From NCBI GenBank assembly GCA_020740775.1, contig JAHEWK010000017.1, forward strand, positions 1,178,001 through 1,242,000: 64,000 bases of DNA. Reading direction: 5' to 3'. Positions within the stretch are counted from its first letter, which is position 1. Every line of letters begins with the position of its first letter. Under the pieces are notes generated by a model. The model did not search any database and was not told where the DNA came from. It saw nothing but the letters and a program-made list of their open reading frames with translations. Of the stretch, positions 23,614 through 33,113 are shown one piece after another. This DNA is from Ilyonectria destructans (lineage: Eukaryota > Ascomycota > Sordariomycetes > Hypocreales > Nectriaceae). The translations under genes were made by a program, and so were the position numbers.

Positions 23614-24146
23614 GGTATATCACCCTTGATGTGAGAATACGAGCTCGTACTGACCCTTTTCCTAGTCTACTTAGTCATCTTCTATCACCCCCCTTCTGAG
23701 AATCTGAGGGAAAATTTCTTTTTGTAATCTAAACGAAAGCGTGAACGAAACTTTCGCGTACGACTACATGCGATGGCGTACAGAGGCATACGGAGCATTA
23801 CGATACCTAATTGCTAGCTAGGGTCTGAAACGAAATTTACTTTCGTCTTTAATGGTTTTTCAACGTGAGGAAGATGTGATGTATTTTGCCTTAAAATTTG
23901 GTGAGTATTGCTGGGTACAGTCCCGTAGTGTATCGTATGACTACTAACGACCACCAGTAGCTTTGCCCCTGAATTGCCTAATCAGGCTCTAGCTCGAAAA
24001 TTTAAGATTACGCTCTCGTACGGCCACGTACGCGGCCATACGAAAAAGATTCCAGCCAGCTATAGAATCCAAAGCTCGAATTTTCAATTTTCAGTACGGG
24101 CCCGTACTTCTCGTTACGGCCTCATACGAGCCCGCAAGTCAACGCA

Positions 24147-25770
24147 ATGGGCCGCCCTTCGATTGACTTATCTTCATTTCGCATACAAATTCAACAATGG
24201 AAGAATGATGACCATCTCACCTACGATCAAATCGTCACGCGCCTTAATGAGCATTTCCACGTCATAGTGGGACGTACGACCGTGTATCGCAGCCTCAAAA
24301 GTTGGAATATCTCGATCAAACAATACACCGAAGACTCAGAACACCTTCGTCAGCACATTAAAGACTTATTCTTTAATAAGGTCTTGAACGATCACTTTAT
24401 GCTTCTCAAGCTCCATTCCGACGGTTTTATTATCACGAAGACTGGACTTGAACGCATACGCCGGGACCTTGGGCTTTGGCGCCGTCAAGACCCCGAGCAG
24501 ATATCAGAAAGCCTACGCGAATTGCGCCGTTTCTTTGAAAACGAGTCCGAACAGAGCACTAAGCTTAAAGACTTTGGCCGTACGTATCTCTACGCAAAGG
24601 TCCGTCGAGCTGGACTCGTACTCAGTCGCCGGGCGCTGTACGAAGGCTTTCGTGAGATTTATCCCGGCAGTATTACCGAACGTTGGAATACGATGCGATA
24701 TCGCCGAGGTGGATGGACAGCCCCTGGTCCTGACTTCATGTGGTCTCTTGATGCCTATGATAAATTGAAGGCTTGGGGCTTTGAGATTTACGCTTCAATT
24801 GACGTATACTCACGGTTTATTACGTGGTTTTACATTGGCATATCAGCCAATACCTCACGGAGTGTTGTTGCGCAATACCTTCACGTACTTTCAGAACGCC
24901 AAACAATGCCCAATATCATCCGTTCAGACCGCGGCCGAGAGACAATTCTAATGGCTGGAGCACATTTCTACCTTTCGAAAGAACGCGTGCGCATACGGGA
25001 TAGTATTCAGCAAGACGTGCGCTTCCAAGACTGTTGGGCCTACGGCAAGAGCACGAATAATCAGAAGATTGAAAGCTGGTGGCTTCGGCTAAGTCGAGGC
25101 AGGGCTAAGTTCTGGCGGGTAAGTATAGACTGATATCTTTATTTATGAGAGCGTACTGATGTGTTCTTAGGAGTACTTCTCTGAAATCACGGGACTTACA
25201 TATTTCTCGGATGACTCCGTACCCGACCGTATTGCAATGCTTTATATCTTCATGCCAATTTTGAGAGAGGAATTTGCCGACTTCGTACATATGTGGAATG
25301 TGCATTACATTCGCAAACAGCGCAATAGGCCACATGTTGTTCCCGGGCAACCATGGAACCTTTACTTTCAGCCCGAGGCCCGACAAGTCAGAAGCTGGGC
25401 AGAGGTCATCCCTCAGGGACGACTAGATACGCTTCGGAATATCTTCGCAGAAGACCATATTGATCTTGACGCTTACTTACCTGAGCATACGATAGCTATT
25501 TGCGATCGTATACTCCAAAGCCGTCAAGACCACCCGCAAGATCCAGTAGAACGGCCGCATCTTTCTACATATCTCTTCTTACGGCAGCATTTACGGCGGT
25601 ATATCATCAATCAAGAATCACCAGCTCTAGAGCTACTACCAACCCCTACGGGTGGACTTGACCGCGTACGAGATCATTTGGCAGCGAATGATATTGATGC
25701 CACTACGCTTGATAGGCTCGAAAATGAGATTGCAGAGGAGGTTGATGATGTTGACGAGCAGGAGGACTAA
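24147..25770 (+). CDS. Integrase-fold (DDE) transposase, 523 aa, two exons
   Basis: Exons 24147-25118 and 25171-25770; the 52-nt intron starts GTAAGT and ends TTAG (1572 nt spliced, in frame). N-terminal residues 10-60 look like a helix-turn-helix region ('YDQIVTRLNEHFHVIVGRTT'). The catalytic core has Asp in 'DFMWSLDAYDKLKAWGFEIY', Asp in 'IRSDRGRET' and Glu in 'NQKIESWWLRLSR', the expected D-D-E order of a retroviral-type integrase core. The exon junction falls just after this block and continues 'EYFSEITGLTYF'. The C-terminus holds 'QRNRPHVVPGQPW' and an acidic tail. Similar long eukaryotic proteins are annotated only as 'integrase core domain' and belong to elements such as IS3EU. It appears intact. 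Confidence 0.85.
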
Positions 25771-25815
25771 CTATATAACCAAATACGTACATGATCGAAG
25801 CATTTCGCACTCAAA

Positions 25816-26952
25816 TTAATCTATATTCTTATTCTTCCCCCTCCCAGCTCGAAAAGGAAGCTTCTTCTCAGGTGAACCCCCCTGTGTTTCTGACTGTTCG
25901 ATATCGCTCGTGAAAGGATCGCTCAGTGCGGCATCGTTCGAAGCTGCATCTGTGACTGTAATACACCCCGCGATAACCTCATCCTTGACTTCAGTCTTGA
26001 TGGGGCTTCGACCTTCGAGCTTCATTGGTACTAGAGATAGCACTGGGGCTTTGAATTCGTCCTTACTGGTTGACACGCGTCCTGACTTTGCCGTACGTGG
26101 AACCTTGGGCTTGACAGGGCTTGGCGTTGACATATCCGAGTCCATATCAGAAGGCCCGTGATCGATAGCCCTTTTGCGGCCACGTACGGCTCTCAACGGC
26201 CTCTGACAGTCGTCATCAGGTCGGGGTCCCTCGTTGAAGAGCCAAAAAGTGAGATTGGCTGTATCACGTTGTTTTGTAACGGAGATATTCCCCTGGCTGA
26301 ATAGATCTCCTAGCGTAACGGTATTGTACGCTCCACTAGGGAAGTATACGGGTCCAGAAGTAGCGCCAACTGTTGATACGGAATGAACGACTTGCCACTC
26401 TTTCTCCTTGAGGCGTTCATCGCATTGCTCGACGATGAATCTTATCATTGAGCTATGGGATGAAAACTTACGCCCTAGTACGACTTCAACAGATCCAGTA
26501 CGCTTTCCAGCGTGCCGAATTCCCTTGTACACTGGAATCGTGATGTCTGGGATGCTATCATCGATGTAGCCGTCACCAATCCAGAAGATTGCTGATACTT
26601 CGACAACGACTGGGCCCTTATGGATCCGTGTGGCTGCGATACTGCTCTGACGGTTCTGTACAGCCATCATAGTCGAAGCCTGATAGGTGTCAGGCATTGG
26701 CACAGTTGTAGAGGAAGTAGTGATTATGCCCCGTGAGGCAGTGTTCTTTGCCGTAGAGGTCCGTTGTGTTGAAGGTGAATCAACGGTCAGGTCGATCGAA
26801 ATAGGGGCTACATTGTGTGAAGCCGTAGAGAGTCGTTGAGCGCAATGTGGGCAATAAAGAGCCCTAGGAAACTTCGTGCGGATATCCACATGACGAGTAC
26901 GTTGTTGTGCTGATGGACAATACTCTGTTTGAGGAGGTGAAGCAGGCTCCAT
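25816..26952 (-). CDS. Unknown accessory protein of the transposon (378 aa)
   Basis: Single-exon frame from ATG 26952 (Met-Glu-Pro-Ala-Ser-Pro-Pro). The frame is open further upstream to 27090, but that part crosses the 28-bp palindrome and looks like leader sequence, so the inner ATG was chosen. There is a CxxC pair near residue 35 ('YCPHCAQRL'), a Ser/Thr-rich linker, a structured-looking middle ('AIFWIGDGYIDDSIPDITI', 'TGSVEVVLGRKFSSH', 'VYFPSGAYNTVTLGDLFS'), and a basic C-terminus with 'GRKRAIDHG' and 'RAGRGKNKNID'. I do not recognise the family. Convergent with the transposase gene, 46 bp apart. A regulator or DNA-binding partner of the transposase is possible, unproven. Confidence 0.65.
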   Translation of the reverse strand: MEPASPPQTEYCPSAQQRTRHVDIRTKFPRALYCPHCAQRLSTASHNVAPISIDLTVDSPSTQRTSTAKNTASRGIITTSSTTVPMPDTYQASTMMAVQNRQSSIAATRIHKGPVVVEVSAIFWIGDGYIDDSIPDITIPVYKGIRHAGKRTGSVEVVLGRKFSSHSSMIRFIVEQCDERLKEKEWQVVHSVSTVGATSGPVYFPSGAYNTVTLGDLFSQGNISVTKQRDTANLTFWLFNEGPRPDDDCQRPLRAVRGRKRAIDHGPSDMDSDMSTPSPVKPKVPRTAKSGRVSTSKDEFKAPVLSLVPMKLEGRSPIKTEVKDEVIAGCITVTDAASNDAALSDPFTSDIEQSETQGGSPEKKLPFRAGRGKNKNID

Positions 26953-26994
26953 ATTGAAAGAAGGTAGAAAGTTGATTGAGAGCAGCGAAAGTGT

Positions 26995-27022
26995 GCGTAC
27001 GAGTTCGTACGAACTCGTACGC
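26995..27022. promoter_or_regulatory. 28-bp perfect palindrome upstream of the accessory gene
   Basis: GCGTACGAGTTCGT followed directly by its reverse complement. It lies 43 bp upstream of ATG 26952. Its half-site words (CGTACGA, TTCGTAC) recur across the transposon, for example at 23108-23130. A binding site for an element-encoded protein is the simplest guess. Confidence 0.6.
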
Positions 27023-27197
27023 AATCTTATACCCCTTTCACCTTGTACTAAATTGGCCCGGCAATGGGCGATGGAAGGTTCCTTGTACACCGGTAAAGCA
27101 ATTTTCTCATTGAAATTACGATACGGGCTTGTATGTAGCTAAACAGAAGGATAAATACACATTGGGGTTAGTCTAGTGATTAAAAAAAGTGGGCTTG

Positions 27198-27232
27198 GGG
27201 TTTTGGAACTGTGCCCCCTATGGACTTCCGTA
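27198..27232 (-). repeat. Right TIR of the three-gene transposon
   Basis: Exact reverse complement of 22265-22299. Its outer 12 bp (TGGACTTCCGTA, 27221-27232) also form the left target-site copy of the LINE insertion. Confidence 0.9.
27221..27232. repeat. LINE target-site duplication, left copy
   Basis: TGGACTTCCGTA, identical to 33115-33126. It directly abuts the LINE 3' tail of TAG repeats on the plus strand. Confidence 0.9.
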
Positions 27233-27522
27233 GTAGTAGTAGTAGTAGTAGATTTATTACGCCCGGGAGAACGGATCTCATAGGGCCATGGAATACGCTA
27301 TGCTATTTACATTTCTGCCACCTTCAATCCTGACCACAAAGTAAAGCCCCACTTTCTCTCCCTGGATCGCTTTCTTTTGGCCTCGCTTGACTCTCTCTGA
27401 CAGGCCTGCTTGAAGGCCAATTTCTCCAAGTGTTCAGCATCCTATCCTCAGCAGCTGAAGTGTGGTCTGTCAAAATGAGGCTGTGTTGTGTTAGTATGTT
27501 CTAGTTCTGGTTGTTAGTATGT

Positions 27523-30500
27523 TCAATTCTCCTCCCTTGGCCCTAGTCTTCCTGTCTCCATCGCGAATTTGATTGTTGCTCGCACCGCCTGTAGGTTAGG
27601 TGACCATCTCGGTCCATCCAACGCCGACTTTCCTCCCAGAAAGAATGAGAGGTTTCCCATCTCGCTTTGTCCGATTCGCCGCATGCCTTCGCGTTGTGCA
27701 TCCCACTTGCTGCAGCGAAAGAGAAAATGTTCCATCGTCTCGGTTGCCCGTCCGCAATCACACAAGTCTGATTCCACCGCGCCGATCCTCGACAGGTAGC
27801 TGTTGATCCTCGCCATTCCCGTGCGTAACTGTGAAAGCGTGTCTGCTTCGCGCCTCTTCAGTCCGTCGTATAGCACCTTTGTGTGTTTTCCTGGTAGCGC
27901 TTTGTCAACCCTCTTGGAGAAGCCGCCCACTCTGTCCGGTAGCGCCTGGTGCTGTTGTAGCTGCGCTCTCGCCAGTCTTGTCCGCGTCGATCGAGCTTGG
28001 TATGGCGGCGTCTCTGCCGTACGTCCTGCTTCGGTTGCTCTCTGCGCCTGTCTCTTCGCCTTGGGTCCCAAGGGGAACGCGTCGTCCCGGGACGGTACCC
28101 AGATCATTTTAACATTGTTGTTGCCTTTTCCCAGCCGTCGGATGTGGTTGTAGATTTCCCGGATGGCGCACTGTCCCGATTGTTGTCGCGGTCGCGCGAT
28201 CGCCTTCAGAGCTGACTGGCCGCTTGACAGTATGGTAAGTCTTCGGTCCCGTAGTCCGTCAGGCATGCATCGCAATGCCGTCGCTATCGCCCCCAACTCG
28301 GCCGTGTAGGGGTTCTGGTCGTCTCGAGAGCCGAGGGTGACCGAGTACCTGGCCACGACTCTGTTCGCTTGCCCTGCTGCTCTGTGGCTGATGATGCCTC
28401 CCATGCCCACCATTCCTCCTTTGTCCGAAGCGCTGGTCGTGATGGTGATGTCTTCGGCACTATTGGCTGCCGCTATCGCCATCTTCCGCTCTACCTCGCA
28501 CACCAACGACACGCGGGCGTGCCACGGCGGTGCTGCATAGGCTTCGATTGTTTCCATCCGCCCGATTCCGCTCTCGCCGAGGGCAAGCGCCAGTCTCTTC
28601 ATCGGCGAGATGTACCTTCGACTCACTGATACTTTGAGTGTCGCTAGCGGGTGCTTCTTTGGCAGCGTGTGCATATTGATGTACAACTTCATTCCAGCCA
28701 GAGCATGTCGCTCGTGTACTGTTTGGATGTTGGCTTCCGCTTCAGCTACTGCCCTCGCCACCGTCTGGAAGGCTCCCGTGATGGCCCGCGCTCCTATTTT
28801 CTGTGCCCTGTTGAACTCTTTCAATTCCCTTTCGCCGCGCGCATGCGCCCATACGACAGACGCGTAGTCCATGGCTGGGGCAACGGTTGCGACGAAGAGT
28901 TGTCTGGCAGCTTGTGGTGGCAGCATCCTGAGTCTCCTTAGACACATGGCTGCCAAGACACCTTTAGTGGCGGCCTTGGCCATGTGTTCCTTGAACCTGA
29001 GCTCCGTGTCCATGATTACCCCTAAGAGTTTGGCCTTCGCCTTCGGCTTGACTTCCTCTCCATTGATCGTGAACGGCGCCTCGCTGGTGCGTTCAGCTAC
29101 GCGTGTGAAGTGGACAATTGTTGTCTTGTCATGCTCAAACGTCGCTCCACTGCGTTTCCCCCACGCCAGTGCCCGGTCGATGATGGCCTGTATGCTGTCC
29201 CTGTTCGCCTCCGCCGTCGCCCCCGTGACCCAAGCCGAGTAGTCGTCGACAAAGGCTATCGATCCGCTTTTCGAGTCAATCTTGCTTTGCACTAGGTCTG
29301 CGTTGAAGAACAGGAAAAGCACAGGCGAAAGCGGCGATCCTTGGGGAAGGCCGGCTTGTGGCAACTCCTGTTGCTCTGACGTGTAGTCGTTCACCACGAT
29401 GCTGGCTGTGCGATTGGAGCAAAATGCGTCTATCCATTGCACCAGCTTCTTCGGGATGCCTCTTGCTTCCAACCTCTGGAGCAGCCTTTCCTTGAACACG
29501 CCGTTGTAAGCACCTTTGATGTCGAAGCTGACCAGGCTAACCACCCTGCGGTTCCGCCACGCCTTGTACACTTGTTCTTGGAAGAGCAGCAGTGCCTGCT
29601 CTGCCGACCGTCGCTTCCTTGCCCCAAAGTGGTTTGTAGGCAGGAGCCCGCACGTCTCGGCGACGTACGAGATCCTGTCCGCCACCACTGCTTCGAGCAC
29701 CTTGCCCAGCGTCGACAGCAGCGAGATCGGTCTCCAGGCCTTTGCGAGCGCGTAGTCGCCCTTGTCCGGCTTCTTGAGCGGGATGATCTTGGCGCTCCTC
29801 CACTGGTCTGGTAGCTGTCCTTCATTCAGTGAAGTGCGGAACAGATGCATCACGCGTTCTTTGACCACCGGCCACAGTTGCTTCCACACCATCGCCGGCA
29901 CGCCGTCTTCTCCGGGTGCTTTCCAGGCCTTGGCTGCCATGACTTTCTCCTCCACCTCCTCCAGCGTCAAGTCCGGCATGGCCACTTCTCTCCGCCGCGG
30001 TCGTGGACCTTCGTCTTCGATGGTTGCTGGTAGCGGCGGGAAGAATGTCGTCAGCAGTTCTTCTGCCTGTTCCGCCTTGTCCAGTGTTATCGTCCCGTCC
30101 GCCCTTTTCAGCGCGGGGGTTTTGTCGCCGACCATGTCGCCACCAGGTTTGAGGTATCTGGCTGCTTGCCAGATATTGGCCCCGTCTGCGAGGAAGTCCT
30201 CCCAGTGGGCCCTCTTCTGTTTTCTGATGGTGTCGTGGTACTCTTTGCCTGCTACCCTCGCTTTGCTTTCTAGGTTGTCCTGCCTATGGCCTGCCCGCCG
30301 CTGTGTCCTCGCCAGGTTTCTCCAGTACGTGTAGGCTTTCCGGAGTCGAGTGAGGTCTGTTGTCCACCATCTCTTTGCGTATGGTGATGGCTTCGCCCGA
30401 GGAACCAGTGCGCGGATTGCGCCGAGGACTGCCTCCATCAACCTGTCCATCTGTGTCTGAACTCCGCCATCCCACGGAAGTGGTGCTAGTTCGTCCTTTA

Positions 30501-31302
30501 CCCTCTCCTTGATCGCATTCCACGGTGCGTTCTTGAAGAGAAGTCTAGGACCAGCTGTCCTCTCCGGCGTTGTGAGGTCAAACTCTGTCCGGATTGCCCT
30601 GTGGTCCGACCCGTGTTCGGTCTGGTGTATGCCGCAGTGGACCATCTCTTCGGCCAGTTCAGACGACGCAAGCATCAGGTCGATCGTGCTCTCCGCACCA
30701 CTCCTCTCCCAGGTTTTCGTTCCCCTGGGAAGGAGACTGAGGAGGCCATGCTCGTCCATGAGGTCGATGATTGGATCTGCCTCCCCTTGGCGTCTGCCTG
30801 TCACCTCGTCACCTCCCCATAGTTGGTCGTGGCGGTTGAAGTCGCCTGCCAAGATCACGTCCGTTCTTTTCCCTGTGCTGTTGCGGAAACCCGTTATCGC
30901 CCTGTGCAGTTGCACCATTGCCGTGCGTAGAGCATTCTCATTATTCCCTTCCACATACACCGATACCACCAGGACGTCCCGGTCGGGCAGTCGTATTATT
31001 GCTCCCGTCAGGTCGGCTGACGGTATCGGCACCTGCTCCGCCTCTAGATCCCTGCGGATCCAGAGCATGCTGCGGATCGGCCATCGCATCTCGTGTTTCT
31101 TCGTCGGTATCAATCTCGTCCAGTTTCTGTGGTTGTTCGGTGCTGTCACCACCTTACCATCCATGTTCAATGCGTATGGTTCAGCTACTGCCAGTACCGC
31201 GTAGTCCCGCAAGTCTCCGTCGTTCATCATGCTCAATTGCACCGCATCCCTCTTCCCCACGTTAAGCTGGAGGATCTGGAGGTTAGTGCACATTGCCGTC
31301 AT
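27523..31302 (-). CDS. LINE ORF2: endonuclease-reverse transcriptase-RNase H (about 1259 aa)
   Basis: Start chosen at ATG 31302-31300 (Met-Thr-Ala-Met-Cys-Thr), which overlaps the end of ORF1 by 20 nt; the frame is open further upstream but inside ORF1 coding. N-terminal APE-type endonuclease: 'LAVAEPYALN', 'ILAGDFNRHDQLWGG', 'GSDHRAIRTEF'. Central reverse transcriptase: 'AWRPISLLSTLGKVLE', 'SFDIKGAYNGV', 'LPQGSPLSPVLFLFFNADL' and catalytic FVDD. Then an RNase H-like part ('AELGAIATAL', 'VKMIWVPSRDD'). The Asp residues expected in the 'TDxS' and 'SDSQ' motifs read as Ser (TTSASDKGG, ILSSGQSAL). The C-terminus has the zinc-like CDCGRATETMEHFLFRC found in Tad/R1/I elements. It makes target-primed DNA copies of its own RNA. 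Confidence 0.93.
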   Translation of the reverse strand: MTAMCTNLQILQLNVGKRDAVQLSMMNDGDLRDYAVLAVAEPYALNMDGKVVTAPNNHRNWTRLIPTKKHEMRWPIRSMLWIRRDLEAEQVPIPSADLTGAIIRLPDRDVLVVSVYVEGNNENALRTAMVQLHRAITGFRNSTGKRTDVILAGDFNRHDQLWGGDEVTGRRQGEADPIIDLMDEHGLLSLLPRGTKTWERSGAESTIDLMLASSELAEEMVHCGIHQTEHGSDHRAIRTEFDLTTPERTAGPRLLFKNAPWNAIKERVKDELAPLPWDGGVQTQMDRLMEAVLGAIRALVPRAKPSPYAKRWWTTDLTRLRKAYTYWRNLARTQRRAGHRQDNLESKARVAGKEYHDTIRKQKRAHWEDFLADGANIWQAARYLKPGGDMVGDKTPALKRADGTITLDKAEQAEELLTTFFPPLPATIEDEGPRPRRREVAMPDLTLEEVEEKVMAAKAWKAPGEDGVPAMVWKQLWPVVKERVMHLFRTSLNEGQLPDQWRSAKIIPLKKPDKGDYALAKAWRPISLLSTLGKVLEAVVADRISYVAETCGLLPTNHFGARKRRSAEQALLLFQEQVYKAWRNRRVVSLVSFDIKGAYNGVFKERLLQRLEARGIPKKLVQWIDAFCSNRTASIVVNDYTSEQQELPQAGLPQGSPLSPVLFLFFNADLVQSKIDSKSGSIAFVDDYSAWVTGATAEANRDSIQAIIDRALAWGKRSGATFEHDKTTIVHFTRVAERTSEAPFTINGEEVKPKAKAKLLGVIMDTELRFKEHMAKAATKGVLAAMCLRRLRMLPPQAARQLFVATVAPAMDYASVVWAHARGERELKEFNRAQKIGARAITGAFQTVARAVAEAEANIQTVHERHALAGMKLYINMHTLPKKHPLATLKVSVSRRYISPMKRLALALGESGIGRMETIEAYAAPPWHARVSLVCEVERKMAIAAANSAEDITITTSASDKGGMVGMGGIISHRAAGQANRVVARYSVTLGSRDDQNPYTAELGAIATALRCMPDGLRDRRLTILSSGQSALKAIARPRQQSGQCAIREIYNHIRRLGKGNNNVKMIWVPSRDDAFPLGPKAKRQAQRATEAGRTAETPPYQARSTRTRLARAQLQQHQALPDRVGGFSKRVDKALPGKHTKVLYDGLKRREADTLSQLRTGMARINSYLSRIGAVESDLCDCGRATETMEHFLFRCSKWDAQREGMRRIGQSEMGNLSFFLGGKSALDGPRWSPNLQAVRATIKFAMETGRLGPREEN

Positions 31303-32824
31303 GTAGTTGCCGTACTCGGCAGTTGCGACTGAGCGATTCGTGTGGCCCTCTGCAGAGAACGCACTTCGGCTCGATCGCCTGGCACTGTGTGTGGCGGTGT
31401 CCCGTTTCCGCACATTTGCCGCATCGCTGGGGTCTGTTGCAGGTGAAGGCTTTGTGACCAAGCTCCCAGCAGTTGTAGCATTGGACCGGGCCTTGGCGTC
31501 GCTCGAAAACGTTGGTGCTGGCCGACTCCCCAGCGAGGTGAAAGTATCTCTCTTCCAGCAAGCGTTGCGCATCGCTCGCCTTCGTGACGTAGATCACCAT
31601 CGAGCCGTAGGATTTCCCATTCTCCTTGTCGCTGAGCCAGTGCATCTTGGCAATCGTCACTCCGTTCTCCTTTCCCAGCGCCTCCGCCGCGCCTGGCAGC
31701 ACGTTGCCAGCTGAGTCCAGGACCGCTGCTCTGTTTGCGCCGTCAACTTTGACTGGATATAGCTGGTCCCTGAGGACTCTTGCGCCCTGGACTGCTGTCT
31801 TCTCTGCCGCTTCCTTGACGAGCTTCATCTCCGACTCGTCTCGGCAGATCACCTTAATGCGGTCTGCGTTCTTTGCGTCTCTTACTACGGCTGCACACCT
31901 CCAGTCCTGTCGGCCCTCCTTCTTTCGCATCTCCTCCTCAATGGCCTGTCGAATTCCTCCCACTTGGGCTTTGCCCTTCTCCTCCTCGTTGACGCGCGAT
32001 GTGTCGATGGTGCAGAAGAGAGTATCGGTAAATGCGGATGGCGTTGTTCGCAGAGATGAGAGAGTTCGAACATTGCTGGGCTGGCTCATCGGTGGGGTGC
32101 GGGCTACGTCTGCATACGATGGCTGTGGGCTTGTCTGGGCACTGTTGGCTGTGATGCTTCTGGCCATCAGGTCCAGCTGTTCTCGTAGTTGTCTCATTTC
32201 TTCCGCCGCTTCCTTCCGTACCTGCCCAAGCTGCTCGTTCATCTGCTCGGTTATCTGCTCGGTTATCTGCTTGCGCAGCTGCTTGCGATCTTCCGCTCCC
32301 TGTTCTCGCATGGCCCTGAGCTGATCGGCCGTTTGTTCGTGCATACGCCTAAGCTCTTCTGTCCTCTTCCGCTCCTCGGCTGCCTCGGCTCTGGTTGTGC
32401 GAATCTCCGTCTGGAGTTGTCGGATCATCTCCACCTGATCGCTCATCACCTTTGTCGCTTTTTGGTGGTTCTCCATCAAGGCATCCCAGAGCCTCTCCAG
32501 CATTTGTTTCTGCTTGCTCATGAGATGGCTCGACGTTTCGTGGAGCATCGTCTGTAGCATCGTTTGGAGCATCTCCTGGACTAGCGATGAATCGCTGCGG
32601 GCCGCGCCACCCACAGCCTGCAGTCCCTCGTCCGCATTGTCCCAGTCGTTGTCGCCTGCTGCCACTTGCTTTGTGCCGGCATTCTTGGATGTCCCGGCCT
32701 GGCTTGAGGCTACTTGCCAAAACTTTTGGGCTTTCGCGGTTGGTTTCACGGGTCTCGACGAGCGACGCGTCACGGTCCCCGAATCCCCACCGCCGACAAG
32801 GATCTCCTCGGCGGTCGCGTCCAT
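31283..32824 (-). CDS. LINE ORF1: gag-like RNA-binding protein (513 aa)
   Basis: ATG at 32824, stop TAA at 31285-31283. A long coiled-coil middle (Gln/Glu/Met-rich, for example 'QITEQITEQMNEQLGQ') is followed by three C-terminal zinc knuckles: CYNCWELGHKAFTC, CGKCAETGHRHTQC and CVLCRGPHESLSRNC. This is the usual ORF1 plan of Tad/I-type LINEs, which coats element RNA in the ribonucleoprotein particle. Its end overlaps the ORF2 start by 20 nt in another frame, so ORF2 is likely translated by termination-reinitiation. Start is 47 nt from the 9-bp repeat array. Confidence 0.9.
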   Translation of the reverse strand: MDATAEEILVGGGDSGTVTRRSSRPVKPTAKAQKFWQVASSQAGTSKNAGTKQVAAGDNDWDNADEGLQAVGGAARSDSSLVQEMLQTMLQTMLHETSSHLMSKQKQMLERLWDALMENHQKATKVMSDQVEMIRQLQTEIRTTRAEAAEERKRTEELRRMHEQTADQLRAMREQGAEDRKQLRKQITEQITEQMNEQLGQVRKEAAEEMRQLREQLDLMARSITANSAQTSPQPSYADVARTPPMSQPSNVRTLSSLRTTPSAFTDTLFCTIDTSRVNEEEKGKAQVGGIRQAIEEEMRKKEGRQDWRCAAVVRDAKNADRIKVICRDESEMKLVKEAAEKTAVQGARVLRDQLYPVKVDGANRAAVLDSAGNVLPGAAEALGKENGVTIAKMHWLSDKENGKSYGSMVIYVTKASDAQRLLEERYFHLAGESASTNVFERRQGPVQCYNCWELGHKAFTCNRPQRCGKCAETGHRHTQCQAIEPKCVLCRGPHESLSRNCRVRQLHDGNVH

Positions 32825-32870
32825 CTCACGATGCCACGCTCACGGCAGCCCCAACCTATCCTTTCGCCTA

Positions 32871-33113
32871 AAAGAGTGTAAAGAGTGTAAAGAGTGTAAA
32901 GAGTGTAAAGAGTGTAAAGAGTGTAAAGAGTGTAAAGAGTGTAAAGAGTGTAAAGAGTGTAAAGAGTGTAAAGAGTGTAAAGAGTGTAAAGAGTGTAAAG
33001 AGTGTAAAGAGTGTAAAGAGTGTAAAGAGTGTAAAGAGTGTAAAGAGTGTAAAGAGTGTAAAGAGTGTAAAGAGTGTAAAGAGTGTAAAGAGTGTAAAGA
33101 GTGTAAAGAGTGT
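32871..33113 (-). repeat. 27 perfect 9-bp tandem repeats at the LINE 5' end
   Basis: Unit AAAGAGTGT on the plus strand (ACACTCTTT on the LINE sense strand), 27 copies with no mismatch over 243 bp. It lies between ORF1 and the right copy of the target duplication, so it belongs to the LINE 5' UTR. Long frames reading Lys-Glu-Cys or Leu-Tyr-Thr repeats across it are by-products of the 9-bp period and are not genes. Confidence 0.92.

Larger units (their letters stand above)
22265..27232 (+). mobile_element. Three-gene DNA transposon with 35-bp TIRs and an integrase-type transposase
   Basis: The ends at 22265-22299 and 27198-27232 are perfect inverted repeats of 35 bp (outer TACGGAAGTCCATAGGGGG). 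Inside are three intact gene models: a cysteine-rich DUF3716-like protein (plus), an integrase-fold transposase (plus) and an unknown protein (minus, convergent). The element is 4968 bp. The words CGTAC/GTACG are strongly over-represented inside, including a 28-bp perfect palindrome at 26995-27022. Both outer ends are next to TA if the TIR is read from CGGAAG, so a TA target duplication is possible but weak. The transposase fold suggests an IS3EU/Ginger-like superfamily, but I cannot fix it. A LINE has inserted in the right TIR. Confidence 0.8.

Noticed and set aside
29762..31204. Long plus-strand frames across the LINE
   Set aside because: They are antisense shadows of ORF2, which has clear endonuclease and reverse-transcriptase motifs on the minus strand.
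32871..33113. CRISPR-like or coding array (Lys-Glu-Cys / Leu-Tyr-Thr repeats)
   Set aside because: The units are contiguous 9-bp repeats without spacers, and the organism is a fungus. The reading frames are by-products of the 9-bp period. It is explained as a LINE 5' tandem array.
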